Source: an uncultured Lachnospiraceae bacterium
GTDB taxonomy: Bacteria; Bacillota; Clostridia; Lachnospirales; Lachnospiraceae
Length of the DNA: 43,889 nt
NCBI GenBank assembly: GCA_947385425.1
Contig: CANDKY010000021.1
Location: 1-43,889, forward strand
Direction of reading: 5' to 3'
A program made the translations under genes and the position numbers. Positions 24,320 through 33,621 of this stretch are shown here, one piece after another. The notes under the pieces were generated by a model that was not told the DNA's origin, searched no databases, and saw only the letters and a program-made list of their open reading frames with translations. Numbering within the stretch: position 1 is the stretch's first letter; each line of letters opens with the position of its first letter.

Positions 24320-25622
24320 TGAAGTGTTGATGAATACTGACGGAGATATTATGGTATCTATATGGTGTTCTACTTATAACCATGCCAGATATATAAAAGA
24401 CGCTTTGGATGGATTCCTGGCACAGATGACAACGTTTCGTTATGAAGTATTTATTCATGATGATGCATCGACAGATGGCACATCGGAAATTGTACGAAAT
24501 TATATGAATAAATATCCGCAAATTATCCGTGCGGTTATTGAAAAAGAAAATATATGGGAAAACCCTAAACGTTCAGAAATTCACTTGAATTATGAGAAGA
24601 AGTATACAAAAGGGAAATATATTGCGTTTTGTGATGGGGATGATTATTGGATTGATTGCTATAAACTGCAGATGCAAGTAAATTATATGGAATCTCATCC
24701 AGAATGTTCATTATGTCTTCATAATGGATTATGGCTGGATTGCAGAAATGGATCAATGTGGGCTGGTAATCCATATAGTGGATTGGATGATAGGGATCTT
24801 TCACCGGAAGAAGTAATAATGTTGTATAGAGGGCATCCTCCAACTGCATCAATGCTTTTAAAAAGGGAATTGATAGAAGGTCCCGAGTTTTTCCATAAGA
24901 TGTACGAACTTGATTGGCCAATGCAACTTTATGGATTGGCGAAAGGGAGCGTACATTACATGAGTAGGATTATGTCTGTTTATCGATGGTATAGTGAAGG
25001 AAGCTGTACTCAAAAATTAGTGATGAATAAAGAATATTTATTTGTATTTGAATTAGGAATGGTTTGGTTTTTGATTCAATATAATGAATACACTAATTAT
25101 AAATATCATATTTGGATTACAGACAGGATTCAGACATATGTTTCCAGTCTGATACACAGGATAGATATGTCAATGTCTTTAAAAGAATATTATAGCCTAT
25201 GTGAAAAACAGGGGTATCATTTTCCCTCACAAGATTGTACCAAATGTCTTGATGAAATGGAAAGGGTTCGGAAGCAGACATTTGACATGACATTTTGTTC
25301 GGAAACAGTTAAAAAAATTACGAAAAAATACGCTCATATTATTATTATGGGAACAGGTAGATATGGAACAATAATAGGAAAACAGTTTGAAAGCAATGGA
25401 ATAGAATTTTCAGGATTTGCAGTGTCTGAGAAAAACGAGAATACAAATTGTTTTATGGGTAAACCCGTCTGGAGACTTTCGGAAATCCCCTTTGATAGGC
25501 ATAATACAGGGATAGTGGTGGGGATTAACCCCTTACGTTGGGATGATATTTTATATTCACTAAAAAGTGCAGGCATCGAACATTATTATTGTCCGTTTTT
25601 ATTAGAGGAAGAGATGGCTTGA
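24306..25622 (+). CDS. GT2 glycosyltransferase with C-terminal Rossmann-like domain
   Basis: The protein has 438 residues. Residues about 15-230 are a GT-A family 2 domain: SIWCSTYNHARYI, IHDDASTDGT and AFCDGDDYW, the last carrying the metal-binding DxD. Residues about 335-430 form the recurring Rossmann-like module (IIIMGTGRYGTIIG), here at the C-terminus. The start ATG 24306 lies inside the end of the previous gene, with GGGAGAG upstream. It probably transfers one sugar residue of the glycan in the cytoplasm. Confidence 0.82.
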   Translation: MKKGNEVLMNTDGDIMVSIWCSTYNHARYIKDALDGFLAQMTTFRYEVFIHDDASTDGTSEIVRNYMNKYPQIIRAVIEKENIWENPKRSEIHLNYEKKYTKGKYIAFCDGDDYWIDCYKLQMQVNYMESHPECSLCLHNGLWLDCRNGSMWAGNPYSGLDDRDLSPEEVIMLYRGHPPTASMLLKRELIEGPEFFHKMYELDWPMQLYGLAKGSVHYMSRIMSVYRWYSEGSCTQKLVMNKEYLFVFELGMVWFLIQYNEYTNYKYHIWITDRIQTYVSSLIHRIDMSMSLKEYYSLCEKQGYHFPSQDCTKCLDEMERVRKQTFDMTFCSETVKKITKKYAHIIIMGTGRYGTIIGKQFESNGIEFSGFAVSEKNENTNCFMGKPVWRLSEIPFDRHNTGIVVGINPLRWDDILYSLKSAGIEHYYCPFLLEEEMA

Positions 25623-25676
25623 TAGACAGTAAAGGGAGTTTGAAAGTTCAAATAAAGTATAAAACTATAAATGAGC

Positions 25677-25795
25677 GTGCGCCCGGCAAAGGGTACAATG
25701 TCTTACGGGTGGAAATCCCGTCCGGAAAGGATTAACCAAACCGTCAGTAGCGAGTCTTGGGTGTGTACTGACAACAAAAGAAGGAGGACAAATGG
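25677..25795 (+). ncRNA. Group II intron 5' fragment (domain I remnant)
   Basis: The stretch begins GTGCGCCCGGC, matching the conserved 5' end of bacterial group II introns (GUGCG). It continues with an ACGGGTGGAAATCCCGT hairpin and GTAGCGAGTCTTGGGTGTG, which resemble the known start of domain I. No reverse transcriptase or domain V/VI is found downstream: the next gene begins at 25836. The intron is therefore a truncated relic and cannot splice or move. It documents a past insertion between the GT2 and methyltransferase genes and a later deletion. Recognition is from memory of family sequences. Confidence 0.7.
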
Positions 25796-25835
25796 ATTAC
25801 AGGCAGTATATGTAATTAAAACAGGAGGATTAATT

Positions 25836-26762
25836 ATGCAGGTAGTGTTGTTCGGTGCCGGCGAAATGGGGAAAAGGGCGTTGAAAAATCCGGGATATGA
25901 CGTCGTGGCGGTTATTGACAGTGATTTGGAAAAACAGGGAAATTATATAAGCGGTAGATTGATAATCGGATTAGATGAATATAAAAAAGATTATAGCGGA
26001 TATAAAATTCTTATTTCGTGTTATAAGCTGGATGAGATTGAAGCTTTACTGTGTACAAACGGTATTTTTAATTTCTCAGCGGCACCGGAACTGTATGAGG
26101 ATATTCAGGTTCCGAGCAGCGGGGAGATATCACATGATAATTGGGAAGGTTTCATAACAAGATTGTGTGATAAACCGGGAATGAAGGTTCTGGAAATTGG
26201 TTCAAGGAATGTTACGGGCACTGTATTCAGAAATAAGTTCCACCATGCGGAATATACAGGTTTTGATTATTATCCTGGCGAAAATGTTGATGTAGTTGGT
26301 GATGCGCATAGGTTAAGCAGTTACTTTAACGAAAAGTTTGATTTGATTTTTTCGAGTGCAGTATTTGAACATTTAGCATTGCCGTGGCTTGTGTCCATAG
26401 AGATAATAAAACTTTTAAAGCGGGGAGGATATGTCTTTATCGAGACGCATTATTCCTTTTCGAGCCATGAAAGACCATGGCATTTTTTCCAATTCAGTGA
26501 AAATGCGTTGGATGTTCTTTTTCCTGAAAAGTTTGGGATGCATTGTATTAAAAAAGGCTGCAGTAATTTACTGGAGGGCAGATATTCAATAAGTGCATCA
26601 GAATATCTGCGAGGCGGGATTGTTCCAGGGCTTTATTGTCATTCGGAATATTTGGGGCAGAAATTCAGGGATTTGGAGGAGGAAGAATTGGATTGGTCAG
26701 GTATTTCACTTGAAGATATAAAAAAGGGAACAGAATATCCAAGAAGAGATAAAAAATTATAA
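25836..26762 (+). CDS. SAM-dependent methyltransferase with N-terminal Rossmann-like domain
   Basis: The protein has 308 residues. Residues 1 to about 95 are the recurring module (VVLFGAGEMGKRA, VAVIDSDLEKQG, ILISCYK). Residues about 115-290 are a class I methyltransferase: KVLEIGSRNVTGT is the SAM loop, YYPGENVDVVGDAH follows and DLIFSSAVFEHL is the post-I motif of the methyltransferase-11 type. ATG 25836 has AGGAGGA 7 bases before it. Reading from an upstream ATG at 25671 would translate the intron fragment and is rejected. The acceptor is unknown. Confidence 0.78.
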   Translation: MQVVLFGAGEMGKRALKNPGYDVVAVIDSDLEKQGNYISGRLIIGLDEYKKDYSGYKILISCYKLDEIEALLCTNGIFNFSAAPELYEDIQVPSSGEISHDNWEGFITRLCDKPGMKVLEIGSRNVTGTVFRNKFHHAEYTGFDYYPGENVDVVGDAHRLSSYFNEKFDLIFSSAVFEHLALPWLVSIEIIKLLKRGGYVFIETHYSFSSHERPWHFFQFSENALDVLFPEKFGMHCIKKGCSNLLEGRYSISASEYLRGGIVPGLYCHSEYLGQKFRDLEEEELDWSGISLEDIKKGTEYPRRDKKL

Positions 26763-26802
26763 TTGAGCAAGTTTGAATTTTTATCCCAATTGCTTTAAAT
26801 GA

Positions 26803-26937
26803 TGCCGCTGTGCGTCTCGTGACCATCTACAGCAGGGTTATTATGTCTATCGGTATGAAGGAAAACTCAACGATATTGAAAATGTTGAGATTCTGCTCAG
26901 TTATCCGAAAGAAGGGATTTTGGCTTTAGTGGTGTAG
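26803..26937 (+). pseudogene. 3' remnant of an unidentified gene
   Basis: An open frame of 44 codons without a start ends at TAG 26935-26937. It has a natural-looking composition (DHLQQGYYVYRYEGKLND then ENVEILLSYPKEGILALVV). The codons and residue mix look like a genuine C-terminus, not random sequence. I cannot name the family. It is the first of several gene scraps in the 500-base gap between two methyltransferase genes. Confidence 0.45.
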
Positions 26938-26990
26938 ATTTATTATACTTTTTTTTGAATTTGCTTATTTATAGTATAAAAGTATTTATT

Positions 26991-27191
26991 GTGAATGCGG
27001 GTGAAAAAATAGTGGTAGCAGAATATAATTATCATAGAATAGATATGAATTATGATATTTTGAAAGAAAAGAAGATGATTTGTGGGAAATACCATATTAT
27101 TTAATTAAAGAAATATCCAGATTTTAAAATTTCAATACATCATTATGCTGATACAACAAATGAAACAGTTATATATGCGAATATTACATAA
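26991..27191 (+). pseudogene. Frameshifted gene remnant
   Basis: Three consecutive frames join into a plausible protein tail. The first gives VNAGEKIVVAEYNYHRIDMN. The next frame gives FERKEDDLWEIPYYLI and the third KKYPDFKISIHHYADTT through TVIYANIT, ending at TAA 27189-27191. Two frameshifts, near 27060 and 27107, separate them. The coding pattern is good but no family is recognised. It is the second scrap in this gap. Confidence 0.45.
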
Positions 27192-27263
27192 AAATAAGTC
27201 TGACAGATGTAAAATTCTTATCCAATTTCTGCCAGGAGTGTTTGGGTATGGAGGGAAAACAAT

Positions 27264-28316
27264 ATGGCAGTAAAACTATTAATATGGGGAACAGGTTTAA
27301 TTGCTCGAAAGTTGATTGAAAATGGAATTAATGGAGAAATAGTCGGGTTTATAGAGACGAAGAGAAGTACAGATTTTTTTAGAGATAAGCCAATATATGA
27401 TGCAGAACAAATTCCGGATGATTATGACTATATTATTATTGCGAATTCTTATACTAGCCAAATTTTCGAATGGTGTCTGAATCATCGTATGAATATGGAA
27501 AGAATAATTTTCTTATTTTGGATAAAGGAAAGAATTGGCCTTAAGGATTTGGATAAGATAAAGGATATTTTAGGTGAGCGTAATTATACCGATTACTGTG
27601 CAGAATTTGATTTGGTATATAAAACATTTTTTTCTACAGATAAAGAAATGTATCAAAAGAAAAACAGGAGACTCAGTTTTGCGATTGATGAACCTCATCT
27701 TTGGCCCATTATTAGTGATAAGTATGCATATGCAGGAAGTATTAGCAACTATTTTTGGCAAGATTTGTGGGCTGCTAGATTAATAATAAAATCAGGAATA
27801 AAAAAACATTTTGATATTGGTTCACGGCTGGACGGATTTATTGCACATTTACTGGCGGCAGAAATTGATGTGACTATGATTGATATCCGCGAATTTCCAG
27901 GAGAGATAGATCATTTGCATACAATAGTGGATGATGCTACAAATTTAAGCCAGATATCGGATGAAAGTGTGGAGAGCATTTCAGCACTGTGTTCTTTGGA
28001 ACATTTTGGTTTAGGAAGATACGGGGATCCGGTTGATCCTGAAGCATGTTTTAAGTGTTTCAAAAATATACAAAAGAAATTAAAAATAGGAGGAAACTTA
28101 TATATTTCAGTTCCGGTTGGGAGTGAACGGGTTGAATTTAATGCGCACAGAATCTTTTATGCAAGCACAATATTGGAATGCTTTAAGAGTTTGTCTTTGG
28201 AAGAATTCTCGTGTACTGCTGGAGGGACTTTAGAGTATAAACCAGATATAAGCAAGTATGATAATGATGAACATAGTGGGGAATACCGTTATGGGTTGTT
28301 TCATTTTAGAAAATAA
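27264..28316 (+). CDS. DUF268-like protein with N-terminal Rossmann-like domain
   Basis: The protein has 350 residues. Residues 1-95 are the recurring module (LLIWGTGLIARKLIE, VGFIETKRS, YIIIANSYTS). Residues about 190-350 resemble DUF268, a methyltransferase-like family: FDIGSRLDGFIAHLL as nucleotide loop, and SLEHFGLGRYGDPVDP, the stretch I associate with DUF268. The C-terminal part has the ISVPVG strand of class I methyltransferases. Its reaction is unknown. It starts after a 500-base gap filled with gene relics. Confidence 0.7.
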   Translation: MAVKLLIWGTGLIARKLIENGINGEIVGFIETKRSTDFFRDKPIYDAEQIPDDYDYIIIANSYTSQIFEWCLNHRMNMERIIFLFWIKERIGLKDLDKIKDILGERNYTDYCAEFDLVYKTFFSTDKEMYQKKNRRLSFAIDEPHLWPIISDKYAYAGSISNYFWQDLWAARLIIKSGIKKHFDIGSRLDGFIAHLLAAEIDVTMIDIREFPGEIDHLHTIVDDATNLSQISDESVESISALCSLEHFGLGRYGDPVDPEACFKCFKNIQKKLKIGGNLYISVPVGSERVEFNAHRIFYASTILECFKSLSLEEFSCTAGGTLEYKPDISKYDNDEHSGEYRYGLFHFRK

Positions 28317-28330
28317 TTTACTGAAAAAAA

Positions 28331-28477
28331 GTAAGGTTAATAGAAATATATAATTTGTATAGGGAAATATTCAGAACACGGCAGAAATACGGTATAGAAT
28401 TAGTAGAATGACAGTTTTGGAATGTCAGGGATTTAGTTTCAGAAAATGATAAATTACAGATAGGCAGGTTGAGATAA
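28331..28477 (+). pseudogene. 3' gene remnant with internal stop
   Basis: One frame reads 26 sensible codons (LYREIFRTRQKYGIELVE), a TGA at 28409-28411, then QFWNVRDLVSENDKLQIG and TAA at 28475-28477. The pattern before and after the TGA suggests a decayed C-terminus. The family is unknown. It fills the gap before the fucosyltransferase gene. Confidence 0.4.
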
Positions 28478-28487
28478 GAGGTAAGAT

Positions 28488-29348
28488 ATGGTAATCATAA
28501 GAATATGGGAGGGGCTTGGAAATCAATTGTTCCAATATTCCTATGCGAGATCATTAAAAGAAGAAGGGATAGATGTCAAACTTGATTTGGCGAAAGTTTA
28601 TGACAATACATTTGAAAAGGCAAGATGCAATACTCCGCGCCAGAACTGTATACAGAATTTCAATATAACTATACCGGAAATTGATGTGGAAGAGTACGGA
28701 AAATATCAGTACATAAAATGTGAGAACATGAAGGATAAATGTATATATGCTCTGGCACAACGTGGATTGTGGGCATATAGGTTTTATGAAGAAACGAACC
28801 CAGGTTTCTCTAAAAAAATGTGCAGTATAAGAGGTAATTATTATATAAAGGGTTGGTTTCAAAGTGAAAAGTATTTTAAGCGAATAAGAAAAATTCTGCT
28901 AAGTGAATTGACTCCTAAAAAAAAGATACAGATATCAAAGCAGTTGCATAAGATTTTAGAATATGATGAGTGTGTATCTTTGCATGTCAGAAGAGGGGAT
29001 TTTGTCAGGGCATCAGTGGCATTAAATGCATCTTATTATAAAGCGGCTATAGCATTAATAAAAGAGAGATATAAAGCGCCATTATTTTTAGTGTTTTCGG
29101 ATGATTTCGAATGGGTAGAGAAATATTTAGATAATGAGAAAAATTGTATTTATATTAATAGAGATAGAAAATTGCAGGATTATGAAGAATTATTAATTAT
29201 GAGTAGGTGTAAATCAAATATAATTTCAAATAGTACCTTTAGTTGGTGGGGAGCCTGGCTAAATCGAAATCCAGAAAAAATAGTAATCGCCCCCAAAATG
29301 CACTGGATATATGGAGATGGATTTCCTGAAAAATGGGTAGTAATATAA
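28488..29348 (+). CDS. GT11 family alpha-1,2-fucosyltransferase-like protein
   Basis: The protein has 286 residues, typical of GT11. IWEGLGNQLFQYSYARSL is the N-terminal motif, SLHVRRGDFV is the HxRRGDY GDP-fucose-binding motif, FSDDFEW follows and ISNSTFSWWGAWLN is the C-terminal hallmark. It would add fucose or a similar 6-deoxyhexose from a GDP-sugar. No GDP-fucose synthesis genes are in the window. The gene is AT-rich, like its neighbours. An AGAGGTAAGAT ribosome site precedes the ATG. Confidence 0.92.
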   Translation: MVIIRIWEGLGNQLFQYSYARSLKEEGIDVKLDLAKVYDNTFEKARCNTPRQNCIQNFNITIPEIDVEEYGKYQYIKCENMKDKCIYALAQRGLWAYRFYEETNPGFSKKMCSIRGNYYIKGWFQSEKYFKRIRKILLSELTPKKKIQISKQLHKILEYDECVSLHVRRGDFVRASVALNASYYKAAIALIKERYKAPLFLVFSDDFEWVEKYLDNEKNCIYINRDRKLQDYEELLIMSRCKSNIISNSTFSWWGAWLNRNPEKIVIAPKMHWIYGDGFPEKWVVI

Positions 29349-29386
29349 GGTGGAAAACTTAAAATATATTTGGAGGATTGAACGAT

Positions 29387-30376
29387 TTGAACGGATTGAT
29401 TATATATGGTATTGGTACGGCTTTTAGGCAAATTAGTGATATGGCATGGAAATATATAGCAGATAGTTATGAGATAATATGTGTAGTAGATGGAAGTTGG
29501 GATATGAGAAATAGTGAAGTTTCTATTTTGGGAAAAAAATATAACGTAATGCTGAGTAATAATGATTTTTGGGAAAAACATACAGATTTTTTTGTATATA
29601 TAACAACTAAAAATTTTTTTGATGAAATAAAGCAATATTTGCTAAATAGAGGTGTAGATGAGGAACACATCTTAGACGAAGTTTATTTGTGGAACGAATA
29701 TCTGGTATTGAGATTTCAAAATGAAAAAATTTTTTTGGGGGGGGGTATAGAGATAGGAGGTCCTTCTTGGGTTTTTCGTACTATTTATCATGAATGTATA
29801 TCATGTGATGATGTGGATTTTTCTATAGAGACAGTTTGGAATACAAGTAACCTGACGGATGCTTTTATGCTGGATAATGGAATTACGCTTGGAAAGAGAT
29901 ACAAAGCAGAAGCGACCGATATGCATATAATAGCGTCAGAGAAATATGATTTTGTTTTGTCAAGTAATAATATTGAACATATTGCCAATCCGTTAAAGGC
30001 AGTATCAGAATTTATAAGGATATTAAAAAGGGGAGGCGTTTTAGTTTTGGTTGTTCCAAACAAGAAATATACTTTTGACCATGACAGAGAGGATACTTTA
30101 TTTGAGCATGTGAAGAAAGATTACGAAAATAATGTATCGGAAGATGATTTAAGTCATTTGGATGAAATACTTGCAAAACATGATTTGAATATGGATATTA
30201 AGATGAGCTTTGAAGAGTTTAGAAATCGAAGTAATGATAATTATCACAATAGATGTTTGCATCATCATGTATTCAGTATCGGTCTGTTGAGGGATATTGC
30301 GCAATTTTTTAACATGCAGATAGAAGATTTTGGAGAAGTATGTGGTAATTATTTTTTGATAGCTAAAAAACAATAG
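29387..30376 (+). CDS. Class I methyltransferase with N-terminal Rossmann-like domain
   Basis: The protein has 329 residues. Residues 1-95 are the recurring module (LIIYGIGTAFRQI, CVVDGSWD). Residues about 125-329 look like a methyltransferase-11 type domain: FVLSSNNIEHIANP and ILKRGGVLVLVVPN are clear, while the SAM loop is poorly conserved. No ATG fits. TTG 29387 lies 10 bases after GGAGG and is preferred over TTG 29378, which is 1 base away. A G9 tract (29737-29745) splits the coding region near residue 118; losing one G gives an immediate TAG. Confidence 0.72.
   Translation: MNGLIIYGIGTAFRQISDMAWKYIADSYEIICVVDGSWDMRNSEVSILGKKYNVMLSNNDFWEKHTDFFVYITTKNFFDEIKQYLLNRGVDEEHILDEVYLWNEYLVLRFQNEKIFLGGGIEIGGPSWVFRTIYHECISCDDVDFSIETVWNTSNLTDAFMLDNGITLGKRYKAEATDMHIIASEKYDFVLSSNNIEHIANPLKAVSEFIRILKRGGVLVLVVPNKKYTFDHDREDTLFEHVKKDYENNVSEDDLSHLDEILAKHDLNMDIKMSFEEFRNRSNDNYHNRCLHHHVFSIGLLRDIAQFFNMQIEDFGEVCGNYFLIAKKQ
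29737..29745 (+). repeat. G9 tract inside a methyltransferase gene
   Basis: Nine G follow six A (29724-29729) and seven T (29730-29736) in a very AT-rich gene. In frame they read ttG GGG GGG GGt. Removing one G makes the next codons gta tag, an immediate stop. Adding one leads to a TGA about 13 codons later. Confidence 0.9.
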
Positions 30377-30449
30377 AATGGGATTTGCCAGAAGAATCAA
30401 ACGATAAGGGCATTTATAAAATATTATAGATGATATATGGGAGAGGTTT

Positions 30450-32387
30450 ATGAAGAGGATATGCATCTATCTAACATACGACAGGCAGAAGGTTGTGGAC
30501 AAGTATATTGGCTATATGCTGAAAGAATTAAAAAAATGTGTAGATTATTTGGCTGTAGTCTGTAACCAAGTTAAGATAGTACAGGGAAGGAATATTTTAG
30601 AAAAGTATGCAGATGCAATCTTTTACCGAGAAAATATAGGATTTGATGCTGGTGGGTTCAAAGATGCATTGTGCAGTTTGATAGGATGGGAAAAGGTTTT
30701 GCGGTATGATGAATTAGTGCTGGTAAATGATTCTATGTTTGGGCCTTTTTGTCCTATGGAATCCATATTTTCTGAAATGGATCAAAAAAAGGCAGATTTT
30801 TGGGGATTAACAATACATGGCGAAGGGAAGAATGCTGTAATCGAATATATTCCGGAGCACATTCAATCTTTTTTTTGGGTAATTAGATCAAGAATGCTGC
30901 ATGGTGAACAATTTAGAAAATATTGGCTGGATATGCCATATTATAATACATTACTAGATACTGTCAAAATGCATGAAATAAGGTTTACACGATATTTTTC
31001 TGATATGGGATATAGTTTTGCTTCTCTGGCTGATACAAAAGTAAATGATTCTGTAAATACACAAAATAACTATATGCAATATGCTCTTCTTTCGTATGAA
31101 TTGATTAAAAAAAGAAATTTTCCATTTTTGAAAAGACAGATGATTGCCAATAACACATTAGAGTGGCAGACACAGGAGAATTTAAGTCGGTCAATGATTT
31201 TTATAGAAAACGAAACAGATTATGATATAAATTTAATATGGGATAATATCATCCGTACAATGAATATAGCAGATTTGCAAAAGAGCTTTCATCTTCAGTA
31301 TATTATTTCATCGTGTAGAACGAAAAATTTGCATAGAAGTGTGGCAATTCTCATTTTTATTCATTACGCAAATTCTGTTGAATATGTATTGGAATATGTA
31401 CAGCGGCTTAGCAGTAGTTATAGTGTATATTTTTTTTCGGAAATTGAGGAATATTTGAATGTTTATCAAGAGTGGGGATATGAATGTAGGATAATAAAGG
31501 CAGATGAAATTGTTCATTTATTATCATCCTTTTGTGAATATAGTTATGTGTGTGTTCTTCATGATACAGATATGACATCGGATGAAAAACCTAGTTGTGT
31601 AGGAAAATCTTATTTTTACAATATATGGGAAAACCTAGTAAAGGATGAAGGGCATGTTTTAGAAATTTTAAATTTATTTGTCGAGACACCCTATTTAGGT
31701 TTTTTAGCTCCCCCACAGCCTATTTTTGCTGAATATTTTGGTGAATGCAAAATAGGATGGAATGGGAAATTCGAAATAATTAGGAATTTGCTGGATGAGG
31801 CAGAGATAAAATGTCAAATTTCAGAGTTTAAACCACCCTATCGGATAACAAATGATTTTTGGGTTCGCGGATGTATTTTGGGGAAACTAAAGAACATAGG
31901 AAAAAAGGTGCGTTCTGAACTACAATATATGTGGAGCTACTTTGCTCAGGATAAGGGATACTATTCAGGGATTGTTGAAAGCGTAGAGTATGCGTCTATG
32001 AATGAGGTTAATCTGCAATATTACATTAATCAGATCACTTCGCAGATTAGCCGGCAATATGGAGGTTTTAATAGGTTTTATGAAATGAAGGAAGAATTGC
32101 TTTTTGCTGCATTGGATGTATTTTGTAGAAAATATCCCAGAGTATTAGTTTATGGTGTGGGGGAAGTAGCAAAAAATTATAGAAAGTTTTTGCCGAATAT
32201 TGAGGCGTATATAGTTTCTGATGGACAGAAAAAAATGAGGGAATTGGATGGTATATCAGTAAAATATTTATCAGAGATAGAGATTTCGGAGGAACATGGG
32301 ATTGTGTTATGTTTAAATGTGAAGAATCAGATGCAGGTAATTCCTTTGTTGGAAAAAATGGGAGTAGAGCATTTTTTTTGTATTTAA
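30450..32387 (+). CDS. RgpF-like (rhamnan synthesis F) protein with C-terminal Rossmann-like domain
   Basis: The protein has 645 residues. About 1-260 carry RgpF features: YRENIGFDAGGFKDAL, LVLVNDSMFGPF and the FWGLTIHGE segment. About 300-520 include the second part of the family with TPYLGFLAPPQP. The last 90 residues are the recurring Rossmann-like module (VLVYGVGEVAKNYR), here C-terminal as in the GT2 protein at 24306. RgpF family proteins are glycosyltransferase-like enzymes of rhamnan and related polysaccharides. A clear AGAGG site precedes the ATG. The gene is among the most AT-rich in the window. Confidence 0.82.
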   Translation: MKRICIYLTYDRQKVVDKYIGYMLKELKKCVDYLAVVCNQVKIVQGRNILEKYADAIFYRENIGFDAGGFKDALCSLIGWEKVLRYDELVLVNDSMFGPFCPMESIFSEMDQKKADFWGLTIHGEGKNAVIEYIPEHIQSFFWVIRSRMLHGEQFRKYWLDMPYYNTLLDTVKMHEIRFTRYFSDMGYSFASLADTKVNDSVNTQNNYMQYALLSYELIKKRNFPFLKRQMIANNTLEWQTQENLSRSMIFIENETDYDINLIWDNIIRTMNIADLQKSFHLQYIISSCRTKNLHRSVAILIFIHYANSVEYVLEYVQRLSSSYSVYFFSEIEEYLNVYQEWGYECRIIKADEIVHLLSSFCEYSYVCVLHDTDMTSDEKPSCVGKSYFYNIWENLVKDEGHVLEILNLFVETPYLGFLAPPQPIFAEYFGECKIGWNGKFEIIRNLLDEAEIKCQISEFKPPYRITNDFWVRGCILGKLKNIGKKVRSELQYMWSYFAQDKGYYSGIVESVEYASMNEVNLQYYINQITSQISRQYGGFNRFYEMKEELLFAALDVFCRKYPRVLVYGVGEVAKNYRKFLPNIEAYIVSDGQKKMRELDGISVKYLSEIEISEEHGIVLCLNVKNQMQVIPLLEKMGVEHFFCI

Positions 32388-32474
32388 TATGAAAAGGTGC
32401 GAAGGAGTCTGGTGTATAAATAAGGCCAGATAATAAAGAAGCAATATTTTATGTCTAATGGAAATGAGGAGAGT

Positions 32475-33590
32475 ATGAAACCCAAAATAATGGCATTTTA
32501 TTTACCGCAATATCACAGAATACCTGAAAACGATGAATGGTGGGGGGAGGGGTTTACCGAATGGGAAAGCGCGAAAAAGTCAAAACCGCTGTTCCCGGGG
32601 CATAACCAGCCGAGGGTTCCTGCCCATAATAACTATTATAATCTGCTTAATAAGGAAACAATGGAATGGCAGGCAAAACTGGCAAGGCGGGCCGGGATTT
32701 ATGGATTCTGCATTTACCATTATTGGTTCGGGGAAAAGCAGCTTTTGGAGAAGCCTGCAGAAAATCTTTTGAAGTGGAACGATATAGATATTAATTATTG
32801 TTTTTCCTGGGCGAATGAATCCTGGATACGCTCATGGAGCAAGTTTGCGGGAAATGCGTGGATTAGCAGTCCAAAGGAGGCAAAACAGAATACTGCCGGT
32901 ATATTAATAGAACAGAAATACGGGGATGAGGACGAATGGAAAAGGCACTTTCTATATCTGCTTCCTTTTTTTCAGGATGAAAGATATATCAAGAAAGGAA
33001 ATAAACCGGTTTTTGTTATCTATATACCATCTGCTATTAGGAACCTAAAAAAAATGGTGGATTGTTGGAACCGGCTAGCGGTGGAAAATGGTTTTGACGG
33101 CGTATACTTTATAGGTACAAACCGGGGCGACTGGAAACGCCAGAAGCTGGATGCCGAACTGCAGTATGAGCCTAATTATACCATGTTCCGTGAAAAGAAT
33201 ATTCATTCAGCACTGGGATGGCAGTTTAAAAAGCTGAGGGAATATTGCGTATCAAAAAATATCCTGTTTCCTGAAATATTTAGTTATAAGAAGGCTTTGG
33301 CATTAATTGCGGGACGAAAGCGCGGGAAGGATGTTTTTCCGGGATGCTTTGTAGATTTTGACTCGAGCCCAAGAAAAGGGAACAGGGCAATTATTTTCAT
33401 GGGAGCTTCCCCCCAATGGTTTCAAAAATATTTTTCAGAATTATACCGGGTAAGTAGAGAGAGAGGAACTGAGTTTATTTTCCTGACGGCGTGGAATGAG
33501 TGGGGGGAGGGCGCGTATCTGGAACCGGATACGGAATATGGGGTAAAGTATTTGGATGTTATTAGAAATATAACAACAGAGAAGCGGTAA
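32475..33590 (+). CDS. WbsX-type glycosyltransferase/GH99-like protein
   Basis: This 371-residue protein matches the WbsX family (GH99-like TIM barrel found in O-antigen and capsule clusters). It opens with IMAFYLPQYHRIPENDEWW, then GFTEWESAKK and GIYGFCIYHYWF. YCFSWANESW, VIYIPSA, WNEWGEGAYLEP and TEYGVKYLD follow. Members are usually called glycosyltransferases though the fold resembles endo-mannosidases. Starts at 32451 and 32475 are both possible: the later ATG is preceded by GAGGAG at only 3 bases and gives the usual family N-terminus. Its GC content is higher than in the 23-32-kb stretch. Confidence 0.85.
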   Translation: MKPKIMAFYLPQYHRIPENDEWWGEGFTEWESAKKSKPLFPGHNQPRVPAHNNYYNLLNKETMEWQAKLARRAGIYGFCIYHYWFGEKQLLEKPAENLLKWNDIDINYCFSWANESWIRSWSKFAGNAWISSPKEAKQNTAGILIEQKYGDEDEWKRHFLYLLPFFQDERYIKKGNKPVFVIYIPSAIRNLKKMVDCWNRLAVENGFDGVYFIGTNRGDWKRQKLDAELQYEPNYTMFREKNIHSALGWQFKKLREYCVSKNILFPEIFSYKKALALIAGRKRGKDVFPGCFVDFDSSPRKGNRAIIFMGASPQWFQKYFSELYRVSRERGTEFIFLTAWNEWGEGAYLEPDTEYGVKYLDVIRNITTEKR

Positions 33591-33621
33591 CAGCAAATTA
33601 AGGCGGAAAGATTGAGGGATT

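Noticed and set aside
25677-25795. Riboswitch or other leader RNA for the methyltransferase
   Set aside because: The 5' GTGCG and the following hairpins fit group II intron domain I better, and there is no terminator or sequestered ribosome site.
25671-25835. N-terminal extension of the methyltransferase at 25836
   Set aside because: It would translate the group II intron fragment; AGGAGGA before ATG 25836 marks the real start.
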